DNA of 64,000 nt from Candidatus Latescibacterota bacterium (GTDB lineage: Bacteria > Latescibacterota > UBA2968). Below are positions 26,748 to 36,283 of the stretch, piece after piece. The DNA lies in assembly GCA_022824945.1 (NCBI GenBank), contig JAJDYX010000043.1:124001-188000 (forward strand), given 5' to 3'. The stretch's first letter is position 1, and each line of letters begins with the position of its first letter. Under the pieces are notes generated by a model. It saw only the letters and a program-made list of their open reading frames with translations, did not search any database and was not told the DNA's origin. Position numbers and translations under genes: made by a program.

Positions 26748-26799
26748 CGCCCCTGCTTAAGGCGTACAGAGGCAGGCTCTGCATGCTTTAAGCAGGCGT
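26748..26799. repeat. Inverted repeat in the nrdA-GH172 intergenic gap
   Basis: CCTGCTTAA (26752-26760) and TTAAGCAGG (26788-26796) are perfect 9-bp arms 27 bases apart, with partly matching CG-rich edges. It lies about 60 bases before the GH172 gene. With the nrd promoter, box and leader this is what is seen in the 713-base gap 26141-26853; no gene is supported there. Confidence 0.5.
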
Positions 26800-26853
26800 C
26801 CAGGATGGGATGCTTTTAACCTTTGTTGCATTAATTGTTGAAAAGGAGAAGAT

Positions 26854-28017
26854 ATGGATGCTCATTTGCTCGCTTCACTGACACAGACCAAAAAGGCGAG
26901 GACGTTGCGTGCATCGTCATGGGATAACAGTGGACGCAATGGCGATGCATGGATTATTGAGGGCGGTGAGACGCGCGTGTTGGCCGATCTCATGGGACCG
27001 GGGTGTATTACGCATATCTGGATGACGCAGAGCGGGGAGGGTGCTTTTCGCAATGTGGTTTTGAAGATGTTTTGGGACGGTGAAGACGATCCGAGTGTCG
27101 AGGTGCCGTTGGGAGATTTCTTTTGTTTGGGACACGGTATTTCCACGTCTTTTCAATCGCTGCCTTTTTCGGCGTCTGCCAATGCACAGCGCGAGAATCA
27201 GTTTGTGCCCAATGCCGCGCTGAATTGCTATTTGCTTATGCCGTTTAATCGTTCTGCGCGCGTTGAGGTGACGAATGAGGGCGACGAGTCTTATCGGCAG
27301 TATTTTTATGTGGATTACGAGTTGTACGACGATCCCTGGGGAGAAGATACGGCGTATTTTCACGCGCAATTTCACAGGGAAAATCCCTGCGATGGCTGGG
27401 GGCACGAGATTCGCGTCAATACGCCAGAGGCGAATATTGTCAATGTTGAGCGGCAGGCGTGGGATGGCAATTACGTGATTTTGGAGGCGACGGGTGTCGG
27501 GCATTATATTGGGTGCAATTTGTCGGTGACGAATTTTCAGGGGACGTGGTGGGGCGAGGGCGATGATATGATCTGGGTGGATGGGTACAAGTGGCCGCCG
27601 GAGTTGCACGGTACTGGTAGCGAAGATTATCTCAATCAGGCGTGGGGGATGCAGGATAATGCGTTTTTGATGAATGGGTCGTCGATTTACGAGCGGAATA
27701 CAGGCGGGTATCAGACGTCTTATGTTTTTCATTTGACCAATCCCGTGCGGTTTGAAAAGGAGATTAAGGTGACGATTGAGCACGGGCACGGCAATCATCT
27801 GGCGAATGAGATGGCGTCTGTAGCTTACTGGTATCAAAAAGAGCCGCATCGCCCATTTGGGATTCTGGATGTGGCACAGCGACAACCGGTAGAGAAGTCG
27901 CGTGAGGGTGCGTGGGTTCAGGATGGCGAGAATCAGACGCCGCAGCGCGAGGTGGAATTGAATGCAGAGATGAGAGAGAAGAAACAGCAGTGGGCGATGA
28001 AAAGTGAAGGAAGATAG
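26854..28017 (+). CDS. DUF2961 / glycoside hydrolase family 172-like protein
   Basis: 387 residues with AAAAGGAGAA before the ATG. It contains the DUF2961 core: GPGCITHIWMT, the PSVEVPLGDFFCLGHG segment, the polar strand EGDDMIWVDGYKWPPELHGTGSED (acidic residues thought catalytic in GH172) and YQTSYVFHLTNPVRF. GH172 enzymes act on fructofuranosides, arabinofuranosides and similar furanose sugars and are often cytoplasmic or secreted; no signal peptide is present here. The C-terminal tail of about 40 residues is charged and poorly conserved. The Uma2 gene follows after four bases. Confidence 0.88.
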   Translation: MDAHLLASLTQTKKARTLRASSWDNSGRNGDAWIIEGGETRVLADLMGPGCITHIWMTQSGEGAFRNVVLKMFWDGEDDPSVEVPLGDFFCLGHGISTSFQSLPFSASANAQRENQFVPNAALNCYLLMPFNRSARVEVTNEGDESYRQYFYVDYELYDDPWGEDTAYFHAQFHRENPCDGWGHEIRVNTPEANIVNVERQAWDGNYVILEATGVGHYIGCNLSVTNFQGTWWGEGDDMIWVDGYKWPPELHGTGSEDYLNQAWGMQDNAFLMNGSSIYERNTGGYQTSYVFHLTNPVRFEKEIKVTIEHGHGNHLANEMASVAYWYQKEPHRPFGILDVAQRQPVEKSREGAWVQDGENQTPQREVELNAEMREKKQQWAMKSEGR

Positions 28018-28021
28018 AACT

Positions 28022-28591
28022 ATGCTGGAGACAAAATTGAGATTGGGCTTGAAAGATCAGGGGCGGTTGCTGACGGATGAGGCGTTTGCCGAGGCGGAGT
28101 GCGATGCGCCCTATAGGTATGAGCGCGTGGAAGAGCGATTGGTTGTGATGGAGCCGAGCGATTTGCCGCATGTGCAGGTCGTTTCTGCTATTCTCGAGAA
28201 GCTCTATGTCTATAGGCATACACATTCGGGGATGATTGAACTCATTGCGCCCGAGGGCTGGATACGAACTTCGGATCAGACGGATCGGGTCGGTGATATT
28301 GCCGTGTATTTGGAGGATGTGTCTGCTGACCATATTTACGATCTGGTTCCCGATCTCGTTTTCGAGGTTGTGAGCATGGGGAGCGAGGAGCGAGATTATA
28401 TTTTGAAGCGTGGAGAGTATTTCGATCTGGGAGTGGCAGAATATGTGATTGTCGATCCCTTTAGAAGAGTTGTTACGGTTCTTTCGCGTGGTGAGGGCGA
28501 TTATATAGCTCGGGAATTGCGGGAGGGGGATATTTATACTTCTGATCAGTTGCCGGGGTTTGAGTTTCCGATTGTCAATCTGGGATGGTGA
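28022..28591 (+). CDS. Uma2 family (DUF820) PD-(D/E)XK-type putative endonuclease
   Basis: 189 residues from the ATG at 28022. The Uma2 plan is clear: YERVEERLVVMEPSDLPHVQVV at the N-terminus, then DRVGDIAVYLEDV, and the nuclease-fold core PDLVFEVVSMGSEERDYILK (Asp, Glu-x-Val, Lys) followed by GEYFDLGVAEYVIVDP. The end is SDQLPGFEFPIVNLGW. These proteins have a restriction-endonuclease-like fold, occur in many copies in Cyanobacteria and candidate phyla, and their role is unproven. The gene marks the left edge of the defence island; a decayed Uma2 3' end is found at the right edge (41714-41830). Confidence 0.88.
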   Translation: MLETKLRLGLKDQGRLLTDEAFAEAECDAPYRYERVEERLVVMEPSDLPHVQVVSAILEKLYVYRHTHSGMIELIAPEGWIRTSDQTDRVGDIAVYLEDVSADHIYDLVPDLVFEVVSMGSEERDYILKRGEYFDLGVAEYVIVDPFRRVVTVLSRGEGDYIARELREGDIYTSDQLPGFEFPIVNLGW

Positions 28592-28677
28592 ATCTATAAT
28601 AAGGACAAGGAGTTTGCCGAATATCTGGCTGTCAAAATGACGTAAACAGGTTTGAAAAATCAATTTCGGGATAAGTC

Positions 28678-30771
28678 ATGGCAAAAAAAATTCCTCTAAA
28701 GGGTTCTGCAAGTATGAGACCCCGTGCAAGGCTAATCGGACTGATCGGGGAAGAACTCATCAGCGATGAACCTGTTGCTCTGGTGGAGCTTGTTAAAAAT
28801 GCCTATGACGCGGATGCAACCTGCGTTGGAGTTTATTTTGAAGGAAAAGACCCGGAACGACCAGAGAGGATTGTGGTTGTTGACGATGGAATAGGAATGA
28901 ATTTGGAAACGGTCCTCTCCGGCTGGTTTGAACCCGGAACGGTCCTAAAACGAAAATTTGAAAGATCACCAGGTGGACGTCATTATCAGGGTGCAAAGGG
29001 AATCGGCAGATTTGCAGCAGCGCGTCTTGCCGAGGGCCTATTTCTGGAAAGTAAAAAGAAAGGTGAAAATCAAGGTGTATCGGTTTTGCTTGATTGGGGA
29101 AAGTTTGATGATGAAAGCTATCTTGATGAGATTACCATAGACTATGAAGTCGTACCCATGATTGATATAGATCATGGGACACGTTTAACTCTTGAAGGTG
29201 TGAGGAAAACTTGGGATGAGTCAGATTACGAAGAACTGTTTGCCCGGCTGTCCCGGCTGATGTCACCATTTGAAGACGTAACGGATTTTAAGATCAATCT
29301 CGAAATCCCAGGATATCCTCAATTCTCTGGAGAAGTCCAGCCGCCTGAACTTGTTCTCAGTCCCAAATACCTTCTGAAAGGAAAATTAAATACAAGTAGA
29401 AATTTCACGGGAGAATTGTTGGTTGATGGGAGAAAAATAAAAAAATATACAAACCGCAAGATTGGAGATAGGGATTCCGCTCCGCTGTGTGGCCCTTTTG
29501 AAGTAGAGATACGAGCCTGGGATCGCGATCCGGAAGGGTTGGAACCTGTAGTTGAAAGGCATGGATTGGGGATACAGGAAATCAGAAGAACTTTAAATAA
29601 CTACTGTGGAGTGAGCATCTACCGGGATGGATTCCGCGTCTATCCATATGGTCAGAGAGGTAACGACTGGCTTACTCTCGACTTAAGAAGCCGTCAGGTT
29701 CCAGTGAGGCGTCTCGCAAACAATCAGATTGTTGCAGCCATTAAAATTTCTCGGCAGGAAAATCCAGACTTACGTGATCGGAGCACAAGAGAAGGTCTGG
29801 TTGTCAATGCGGCATATTCGTCTCTGGAAAAATGGTTTAAAGAAATTTTGTCCCTTCTGGAAGAAGAACGCTATGAAATTCGCCCTCGCCAGGAATCATC
29901 CGAGACTGGTGTTGGCGAGCCGTTATTTGAGGCTTTTGATCTCCACCCAACCGTCCAGCGTACCATTGATGAACTTGGTAAGGATCATACAGTTGCCACC
30001 CTGATACAGGATACCGAGAAACAGGTAACAGAGGGAGTAGAGAGACTACAAGAGGTGTTCTCACGCCTTTTGATGTCGGCGGGACTTGGGCACATGGTTG
30101 ATATTGTTATTCATGAGATCGGTTCTCCGATAGGAAAAATAAATAGACAGCTACTGATACTTGAAAGACAGTTGTCAGACCTGATGAATTCGGATGAACT
30201 AAAAAAAGTCTCTACAAAAATCGATTCAATTAAAGGATGGCTTGAACAGATTCACAATCTGCGTCAACGTCTTGAACCTCAGACCCCGGCAAAACGAGGG
30301 CGTGCAACAACATTTGATGTGCTTGAAGAGGTGAAAGATAATTTTAATCTTCATGAAGCGTTGATTAGCAAGCAAAGAATCAGTTATGATATAACTAGTT
30401 CAGAAAGGCCATTAAGAGTAAAAATGTCCAGAGCATGTCTGGGGCAGATACTCGTTAATCTTATCGATAATAGCATCTATTGGCTCACCCGCGATAAAGG
30501 AATCGGTAATGGGGGCCAGATAGATGTCCATATTGAGTCCTTAGCGCAGGGCTTTCGGATACTTTTCTCTGATGACGGGCCTGGTGTTCCAGATAAAGAT
30601 GAGGTAAGAATATTCGAGCCGTACTTTACCAGGAAGCCAAATGGAATGGGTCTGGGACTTTATATATGCAGAATGCTTATAGAGCCTTATGGAAAACTTG
30701 TTTATCGAAATGACTGCAATCAGTCAGGGGCATGTTTTGAAGCGAGATTTGAAAGGAGCGTAGGACGATGA
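28678..30771 (+). CDS. Histidine-kinase-like protein with two GHKL ATPase modules
   Basis: 697 residues, soluble. The N-terminal module is an Hsp90/MORC-like ATPase: N box ALVELVKNAYDADAT (about 37-51), VVDDGIGMN (about 67), GAKGIGRFAAARL (about 105). The middle (150-400) is of transducer type. A kinase part follows: the H box is H479-E-I-G-S-P, as in dimerisation/phosphoacceptor helices, then a second HATPase with N box LVNLIDNSIYWL (about 592), FSDDGPGVPD (about 632) and GMGLGLYICRML (about 656). It overlaps the receiver gene by 4 bases (ATGA). Placed at the head of a DISARM-like locus, it may sense infection and pass phosphate to its neighbour; this is inference. Confidence 0.85.
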   Translation: MAKKIPLKGSASMRPRARLIGLIGEELISDEPVALVELVKNAYDADATCVGVYFEGKDPERPERIVVVDDGIGMNLETVLSGWFEPGTVLKRKFERSPGGRHYQGAKGIGRFAAARLAEGLFLESKKKGENQGVSVLLDWGKFDDESYLDEITIDYEVVPMIDIDHGTRLTLEGVRKTWDESDYEELFARLSRLMSPFEDVTDFKINLEIPGYPQFSGEVQPPELVLSPKYLLKGKLNTSRNFTGELLVDGRKIKKYTNRKIGDRDSAPLCGPFEVEIRAWDRDPEGLEPVVERHGLGIQEIRRTLNNYCGVSIYRDGFRVYPYGQRGNDWLTLDLRSRQVPVRRLANNQIVAAIKISRQENPDLRDRSTREGLVVNAAYSSLEKWFKEILSLLEEERYEIRPRQESSETGVGEPLFEAFDLHPTVQRTIDELGKDHTVATLIQDTEKQVTEGVERLQEVFSRLLMSAGLGHMVDIVIHEIGSPIGKINRQLLILERQLSDLMNSDELKKVSTKIDSIKGWLEQIHNLRQRLEPQTPAKRGRATTFDVLEEVKDNFNLHEALISKQRISYDITSSERPLRVKMSRACLGQILVNLIDNSIYWLTRDKGIGNGGQIDVHIESLAQGFRILFSDDGPGVPDKDEVRIFEPYFTRKPNGMGLGLYICRMLIEPYGKLVYRNDCNQSGACFEARFERSVGR

Positions 30772-31922
30772 CGGGTGGTAGCCAAAACCTTAGTGTGCTT
30801 CTCGTTGAGGATGATAAAGAAAATCTTGATCTACTGATGGAGTCTTTACCTGAGACAGTTTCTGGACATAACATTGAGTGGGAACCATGCAGTGATTTTG
30901 AGGAGGCCGTTCGTCTTGTTGGATTGAGACGATATGATTTGATCGTTACCGACATCTATAGAGACAGGGGAGACCAGGAGAAGGAGATAGCTGAAGATGA
31001 GAAAGCACTGGATATATTGAAAAGCATCCGAAATACACGATTCTGTCCAGTTGTGGCTTTTACAGATGGTTCTGCCCCTAAATCCTTTAAAGAGGGTCCA
31101 TTCGTAAAGTTTGCGGACAAAAGTACAGGCAATGAAGATATCGTTGGAAAAATGGAAGAGCTTATAGATACAAGGATCCCGGAAATTGCAAGAAAATTAC
31201 ACGATGAACTTGATCGTGCCGCCGGATCGTATCTTTGGGAATTCCTTGAAGGTCATTGGGATGATTTGAAGGATGACTTATCGGCCTCTGATGTTCTTGA
31301 GCGTCTGGTAAGAAGACGTGCATCCATTCAAATCGGGCGCCTTGATCCAGATAAGCCTCTTCCTACTGAGGTAGAAGATGTAGCGGGAATGGAATTTTAT
31401 ATCTACCCTCCTGTATCTGGTGAGGAGATCAGGTTAGGTCAGATTTTGCAACATAAAAACGAAGAAGATTACCGGGTTGTTCTTACGCCACACTGCCATC
31501 TTACAGTTCAGCCGGGCCAAAATAGACCAAGAGCTGAGTACGTTCTGGTAGCTGGAACAGTGCCAGCCCGAGATATCTTGGAGCGATATCCCCCTGAAGG
31601 CAGGACCAATGATCGAAAACTGAGGAATTTGGCCAGAAAGACGCAATCTCCTGCCGATCTCGGTCAGCCTAATGGACGGTATTGGTTCTTGCCAAATTTT
31701 CTAAACATGCCGGATTTGTACTGCGATTTTTTGCAAATTGAGAGTTTGTCGTTTGACACGATTGACTCGGAATATGAACGCTTCGCCGTGCTCGATACAC
31801 CATTTGCAGAGGCCCTGCAATCCTGCTTCACCAGATTCTATTCTGCTGTCGGATTGCCCGGTCTGCAAATAGATAAGTTTCAGCATTTGATCCTGAACGG
31901 GGATGATGGAAAAAACAATTAA
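30768..31922 (+). CDS. Response-regulator-like protein with receiver domain and unknown C-terminal domain
   Basis: 384 residues. The receiver domain covers about residues 7-130 with the acidic pocket LLVEDDKEN (14-16), the phosphoacceptor D62 in LIVTDIYRD, Thr in VVAFTDGS (about 102) and Lys in FVKFADKS (about 117). The rest, about 250 residues, does not look like a DNA-binding output domain; it holds AGSYLWEFLEGHWDDLKDDL, VVLTPHCHLTV and RYWFLPNFLNMPDLYCDF segments and may be an effector or adaptor. It is the partner of the overlapping kinase gene. A rho-independent terminator follows, so the pair can be transcribed apart from the DISARM-like genes. Confidence 0.8.
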   Translation: MTGGSQNLSVLLVEDDKENLDLLMESLPETVSGHNIEWEPCSDFEEAVRLVGLRRYDLIVTDIYRDRGDQEKEIAEDEKALDILKSIRNTRFCPVVAFTDGSAPKSFKEGPFVKFADKSTGNEDIVGKMEELIDTRIPEIARKLHDELDRAAGSYLWEFLEGHWDDLKDDLSASDVLERLVRRRASIQIGRLDPDKPLPTEVEDVAGMEFYIYPPVSGEEIRLGQILQHKNEEDYRVVLTPHCHLTVQPGQNRPRAEYVLVAGTVPARDILERYPPEGRTNDRKLRNLARKTQSPADLGQPNGRYWFLPNFLNMPDLYCDFLQIESLSFDTIDSEYERFAVLDTPFAEALQSCFTRFYSAVGLPGLQIDKFQHLILNGDDGKNN

Positions 31923-31938
31923 AATCGAATTTAACACA

Positions 31939-31968
31939 ATCCTCTCTGCTATTTAGCAGAGGATTTTT
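31939..31968 (+). terminator. Terminator between sensor pair and methyltransferase
   Basis: AATCCTC-TC-TGCTA and TAGCAGAGGATT form a 12-bp stem with a 2-base bulge and a 2-base loop region, followed by TTTTTG. It starts 17 bases after the receiver gene's stop and ends 24 bases before the methyltransferase start. Confidence 0.7.
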
Positions 31969-31991
31969 GTATAAGCTACGGAAGGTAAATC

Positions 31992-33617
31992 TTGTCAGAA
32001 GATATTACTAAAATTCCTGTTATTGACTTATTCGCTGGGCCAGGCGGACTGGGCGAGGGATTTTCTGCTTATACTTATAAATGTTCTGGTGAACAGCCTT
32101 TTCAGATCAAACTCTCTATAGAAAAAGATCCTGCGGCTCACCGGACACTTCAGTTGCGTAGTTTCTTTCGTAAGTTATCCCAAAATCCGGTCCCTGATGC
32201 CTACTACGACTATCTGCGACAGGCTGATGTTGTTCCAGAAGATGAACGACGAAAGAAGCTGTTTGATCAATACCCCGAAAAAGCTGAGCAAGTTGAAAGA
32301 GAAGCTCTTCTTGCCGAACTGGGGCAAAAAAATCCTCATACAATTTATAAGTGGATCCAGAGAGCTTTAGCGGAATATGACGAGTATGACGAGTGGGTGT
32401 TGATTGGCGGCCCTCCCTGCCAGGCATACTCTATTGCCAACAGATCTCGTAATCGCGGTAATGACAACAATCAGGAAGAAAAAGAACAAAGGCAATATTT
32501 ATATTTAGAATACTTACAAATTATTGCGGAACACCGACCAGCTATCTTTGTGATGGAAAACGTCAAAGGATTATTGTCTGCTACCTTCAAGAATCAGCAC
32601 ATCTTCGAACTTATGTATGAAGACCTTCAGGAACCAGAGAAAGCCCTGAATCGTGAGAATCGCCCTGTTCGTTCACCTGTGCCTGCTCGCAGACCATCTC
32701 GATACAAATTATATTCGCTGGTAAAATCTGATGAAATCAGTAATGCGAACCTCTCTGATTTTGTGGTTTATATGGAAAATTTTGGTATTCCTCAGACGCG
32801 GCATCGCGTCATTATTCTCGGAATCCGTGACGATATTAATATCCCGCCAAAAACTCTCGAAGAACGGAGTCAGATTAATGCGAGGAAAGTCTTAGACGGT
32901 TTACCGAAATTAAGAAGCGGATTATCCCGAGAAGAAGATAGTAATGACGCCTGGCGTAATTGGCTGTATAAAATAGCTGAGTGTCCCTGGTTTGAGTCGC
33001 TGCAAACCCAAGGGAATGGAGAAATTTATGAAAAACTGAGTAATGCACTAAAAAAAATTCGACATAATGCTGGTCGTGGTGATGAGTTTGTGCCTTATGA
33101 TGATACAAATATCAATTATGAACGCGAATGGTTTCTCGATTCCCGTATAGGAGGAGTGTGTAACCACACCACGCGTGGACATATAGTGAGTGATCTATAT
33201 CGCTATTTCTATGCTGCTTGCTTTGCAAAGGTTAAGGATCAATCTCCAAAATTAAAAGACTTTCCTGATGATCTTTTGCCTGACCATAAGAATGCTAAAC
33301 GCGCTGCGAACGGAAGCCCTCTTTTTGTTGATCGGTTTCGGGTGCAACTACGCGACAATCCCGCAACAACTGTTACTTCGCATATATCGAAAGATGGGCA
33401 TTACTATATCCATCACGATCCGACACAGTGCCGCAGTCTCACTGTCCGGGAGGCAGCAAGACTTCAGACCTTCCCGGATAATTATTTTTTTTGTGGTCCG
33501 CGTACATCACAATATGTTCAGGTTGGTAATGCTGTGCCGCCTCTTTTGGCCAGACAGATTGCGGACATCGTCCACGATGTACTGAAGCGAGATGGAAGAA
33601 GCATATTGGGGAGGTAA
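31992..33617 (+). CDS. drmMII: DNA C5-cytosine methyltransferase (DISARM class 2 DrmMII-like)
   Basis: 541 residues from a TTG at 31992, chosen because GGAAGG lies about 8 bases upstream. C5-methyltransferase motifs are all present: I IDLFAGPGGLGEGF, IV GGPPCQAYSI with the catalytic Cys (about residue 144), VI FVMENVKGLL, VIII QTRHRVIILG, IX/X TVREAARLQTFPDNYFF and VQVGNAVPPLLARQIA. The target-recognition region is between VIII and IX. In DISARM the methyltransferase marks the host DNA. It stops 2 bases before the DrmE-like gene, whose ribosome-binding site GGGGAGG overlaps its end, so they form an operon. Confidence 0.92.
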   Translation: MSEDITKIPVIDLFAGPGGLGEGFSAYTYKCSGEQPFQIKLSIEKDPAAHRTLQLRSFFRKLSQNPVPDAYYDYLRQADVVPEDERRKKLFDQYPEKAEQVEREALLAELGQKNPHTIYKWIQRALAEYDEYDEWVLIGGPPCQAYSIANRSRNRGNDNNQEEKEQRQYLYLEYLQIIAEHRPAIFVMENVKGLLSATFKNQHIFELMYEDLQEPEKALNRENRPVRSPVPARRPSRYKLYSLVKSDEISNANLSDFVVYMENFGIPQTRHRVIILGIRDDINIPPKTLEERSQINARKVLDGLPKLRSGLSREEDSNDAWRNWLYKIAECPWFESLQTQGNGEIYEKLSNALKKIRHNAGRGDEFVPYDDTNINYEREWFLDSRIGGVCNHTTRGHIVSDLYRYFYAACFAKVKDQSPKLKDFPDDLLPDHKNAKRAANGSPLFVDRFRVQLRDNPATTVTSHISKDGHYYIHHDPTQCRSLTVREAARLQTFPDNYFFCGPRTSQYVQVGNAVPPLLARQIADIVHDVLKRDGRSILGR

Positions 33618-33619
33618 TT

Positions 33620-36283
33620 GTGTCTGGTTGGACTGACGTCTTACAGGACATCAAACAACGACATTCATTTCTTAAGCAACTCAAGGTCTGTGGATCGCAG
33701 CACTTCTCATCACCACTTCCAGAAGTCCTGCAAGCCAGTTTTGATATTGCAGAAAATTTGCGTTGTGGAGACCCGGATTATAAACGTCTGGCAATGATCT
33801 TCCCCCTCTTGCTTGACTGTCCAGAGTGGATCGCTGTGGGCTGCTCTCTTGCAGCAATTAAGCAGGATTTTCTCCCAACTATAGAGAGTTTAGAGCCCTT
33901 TTCGTCAGGTCAAAAGTTGCTATTAGATGGCAAATATATTGTAGAATATGTGCGACAGGAGCATAAATATGGAGATCCATTTTTTGTTGTCCGAATGAGT
34001 TCTAAAGGCAAGGCTGGACAGAAACCCACTAATACTGAAAAATGGTTCCGTATTAACGAAATATTACGTTTTCAACCAACTGAGACCAAAAGACCATTGA
34101 CGCCGATAGAAAATACAGTTTCCCAATCTGATCATCCCCTTGACCGACTTCTTGGGATAAGCTCTTTTGGCAATCGCTCTATTTTTACAAACGAAGTAGT
34201 TCTTGTCTCCCGGTTGACAAAGATGCGCCAATTTGTTGAAAAGACTCACATAGTTAATCCTGTATCTCCAGAGCAATCAGTTTCATTGCGCGATTTATTT
34301 CAGTGGGGTGGTATTACCGTAGAAGGTGAACTTGAACAATGGGGCCATCAACAAATTGACGCAAAACCTGTCATTGGAGTTGCTCCCGATCTTATCACGC
34401 TTCGGGAATACCTTTTCAACCGTCAATCGTCAGATGTGCTGATTATTCTTGACAGTCGCCTCCCTTTTGCCAACGACCTTCAGGCACTTGATGAAATCCT
34501 TGATGAAGGATATGCCGTTCTTGCTCTGATGGAAAACAGGCATCTGGACGATCTTAACCATCTTGAGGATCGAGGATTTAAGACCTGGGTCTGGTCAGAG
34601 CATGACCTGCAACAGTTTGAGCTTGCCGAAAGCATTGACGTATCCAATCAGGAGACCCCCTTTCGTTATTTTCATCGCACAGTTGAGAATTACAATGTTC
34701 GGCAGATTGAAGAAACAATATGTGACCGCTCAGGATTGGATAGTGCAGCAGAGAAGTTGCAAACATTCTCGAAACAGTGTCATTCAGATAATCTCGAACA
34801 CAGAAGTCTTGAACGCAAATTTTACTATTGTCTGCTCAATCTTTCTCGGTTACTTCGTCCGTTTGGTATTAAGGATGATGTGAGCAGGGATAAGATTCTG
34901 AAAGATATTGAACAAATACAGTCGGACGTGAAAAATAAGGCGAGATGGCTAGAAAAAGATGCAGTAGATACAGCCCATGAATTTGTGGATAAGATCAAGA
35001 TATTTATAGAAAATCCAAATAGTATTTCAGGCAAGATAATAGAACTTGAAAAGGTACTTCAGAACAAGACTCGAAAAAATCAAAGTGCTATTATTCTCGC
35101 AGATGCCTCTGAGATGCCAATTACGGAGAGTTATTGGCAGGGCACAGTTTCCAGAAACAAACTAAAAGGCATTAGCTTTGTTACCCCATCTAAACTTGAA
35201 TTTGAGCAGGATTATGACCACCTCATCGTGTGTGGGTGGCTTGGTGCAGAACGGATGCAGAAATTGTTCGATTCCTGTATTGCTCCGTCTATCACAGTCC
35301 TTATGTATCCTTTTGAACAGGAATGGTTCCGCTCGGCAGTAAGTAGATGGCGCAGACAAAAAGAGAGACAAAAGAGAGAGGAACTTACTGCACGACAGAA
35401 AGCCGAGATTCTCCAGACACAACCAGAAAATCTTTCGGTTTCACAAAAACCCAAAGAGGGTGGAACACCTGTTGCATCTCTTGAAACCGACTTTGACATT
35501 GCTGATTTTGAACTTCGTTTGCACACTTATAGGCGAGCTCTCTATGCCAGACCGGCTTCACCAGAAGAAACTACGGCAGAGGCTCGGTTTGTAGATTTTT
35601 CTCACGATATGTATGCATACCTGCGCCCCAATCACAAAGTGCCTGTAGTTACGGATTTTGTTGATGGGCATGCTGATGAATCAGCAGGAGTTCCTTTCGC
35701 AGATGTCTCTCAATTGAAAGTCGGTGATTATGTAATTTTTCGGGAGGGTTCGGACAGTGATCTTTTACGGGTTATTGCAGACATAGGGCTTGCCAGGGCG
35801 GGTAAAAGTGAGTATCGAAAGATAGCCAGTTTATGGAAACGGGCACTCAGGCGGTTCGTATTTAATCATTCGGACGGTTTTGAAGGGGCTTTGATAGAGT
35901 TATGGGATGAGGGGCTTAAACCCACTGAAATTACTATCCGAGGTTGGTTGAACGACGAACACCGTATCGGTCCTCGCAGTGAACAAGACATCGAAATCAT
36001 TGCCCGCGTGAGTGGCAATCAAGAACTTCAAGAGCAGCTTGACTATGTTCGACGGGCAATCAAGGAAGTTCGTGGTGCGCATCTCCAGGCAGCCCGTTCT
36101 CTCGCTCAGAAGCTCATTGCTCAACTTCCTGTTCTTTTACAGCAAAGATTTGACGAATCTTATACTATTGAAATTGAAGAGATTGGGCAGGCGGCTTTCG
36201 TGGTCCGTGTTGAATATATTGACGATGAAGAGATAGAGGTTCCTCTTACTGAAGTCAATCGCTTATTCAGAGATGAGTTCTAA
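33620..36283 (+). CDS. drmE: DrmE-like large protein of the DISARM locus
   Basis: 887 residues from a GTG at 33620 preceded by GGGGAGG. No membrane segment. Two regions look like P-loop-less helicase-type folds: about 270-340 (VLIILDSRLPFANDLQALDE, YAVLALMENRHLDDL) and 480-580 (SAIILADASEMPI, YDHLIVCGWLGAERM, SITVLMYPFEQEWF). A charged linker and a C-terminal all-beta/helical part follow (650-887). Position between a C5 methyltransferase and DrmA and size near that of DrmE point to the class 2 DISARM protein DrmE, function unknown. The name rests on context and recall, not on a search. Its stop overlaps the start of a 68-codon ORF. Confidence 0.6.
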   Translation: MSGWTDVLQDIKQRHSFLKQLKVCGSQHFSSPLPEVLQASFDIAENLRCGDPDYKRLAMIFPLLLDCPEWIAVGCSLAAIKQDFLPTIESLEPFSSGQKLLLDGKYIVEYVRQEHKYGDPFFVVRMSSKGKAGQKPTNTEKWFRINEILRFQPTETKRPLTPIENTVSQSDHPLDRLLGISSFGNRSIFTNEVVLVSRLTKMRQFVEKTHIVNPVSPEQSVSLRDLFQWGGITVEGELEQWGHQQIDAKPVIGVAPDLITLREYLFNRQSSDVLIILDSRLPFANDLQALDEILDEGYAVLALMENRHLDDLNHLEDRGFKTWVWSEHDLQQFELAESIDVSNQETPFRYFHRTVENYNVRQIEETICDRSGLDSAAEKLQTFSKQCHSDNLEHRSLERKFYYCLLNLSRLLRPFGIKDDVSRDKILKDIEQIQSDVKNKARWLEKDAVDTAHEFVDKIKIFIENPNSISGKIIELEKVLQNKTRKNQSAIILADASEMPITESYWQGTVSRNKLKGISFVTPSKLEFEQDYDHLIVCGWLGAERMQKLFDSCIAPSITVLMYPFEQEWFRSAVSRWRRQKERQKREELTARQKAEILQTQPENLSVSQKPKEGGTPVASLETDFDIADFELRLHTYRRALYARPASPEETTAEARFVDFSHDMYAYLRPNHKVPVVTDFVDGHADESAGVPFADVSQLKVGDYVIFREGSDSDLLRVIADIGLARAGKSEYRKIASLWKRALRRFVFNHSDGFEGALIELWDEGLKPTEITIRGWLNDEHRIGPRSEQDIEIIARVSGNQELQEQLDYVRRAIKEVRGAHLQAARSLAQKLIAQLPVLLQQRFDESYTIEIEEIGQAAFVVRVEYIDDEEIEVPLTEVNRLFRDEF

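Noticed and set aside
26917-27885. Minus-strand frame of 322 codons opposite the GH172 gene
   Set aside because: It lies fully within the recognised GH172 gene and is rich in Ile, His and Arg without any domain.
28592-28677. Piece reading NKDKEFAEYLAVKMT after the Uma2 stop as a gene remnant
   Set aside because: Only 17 codons, in frame with Uma2 by chance or by decay; too short to identify.
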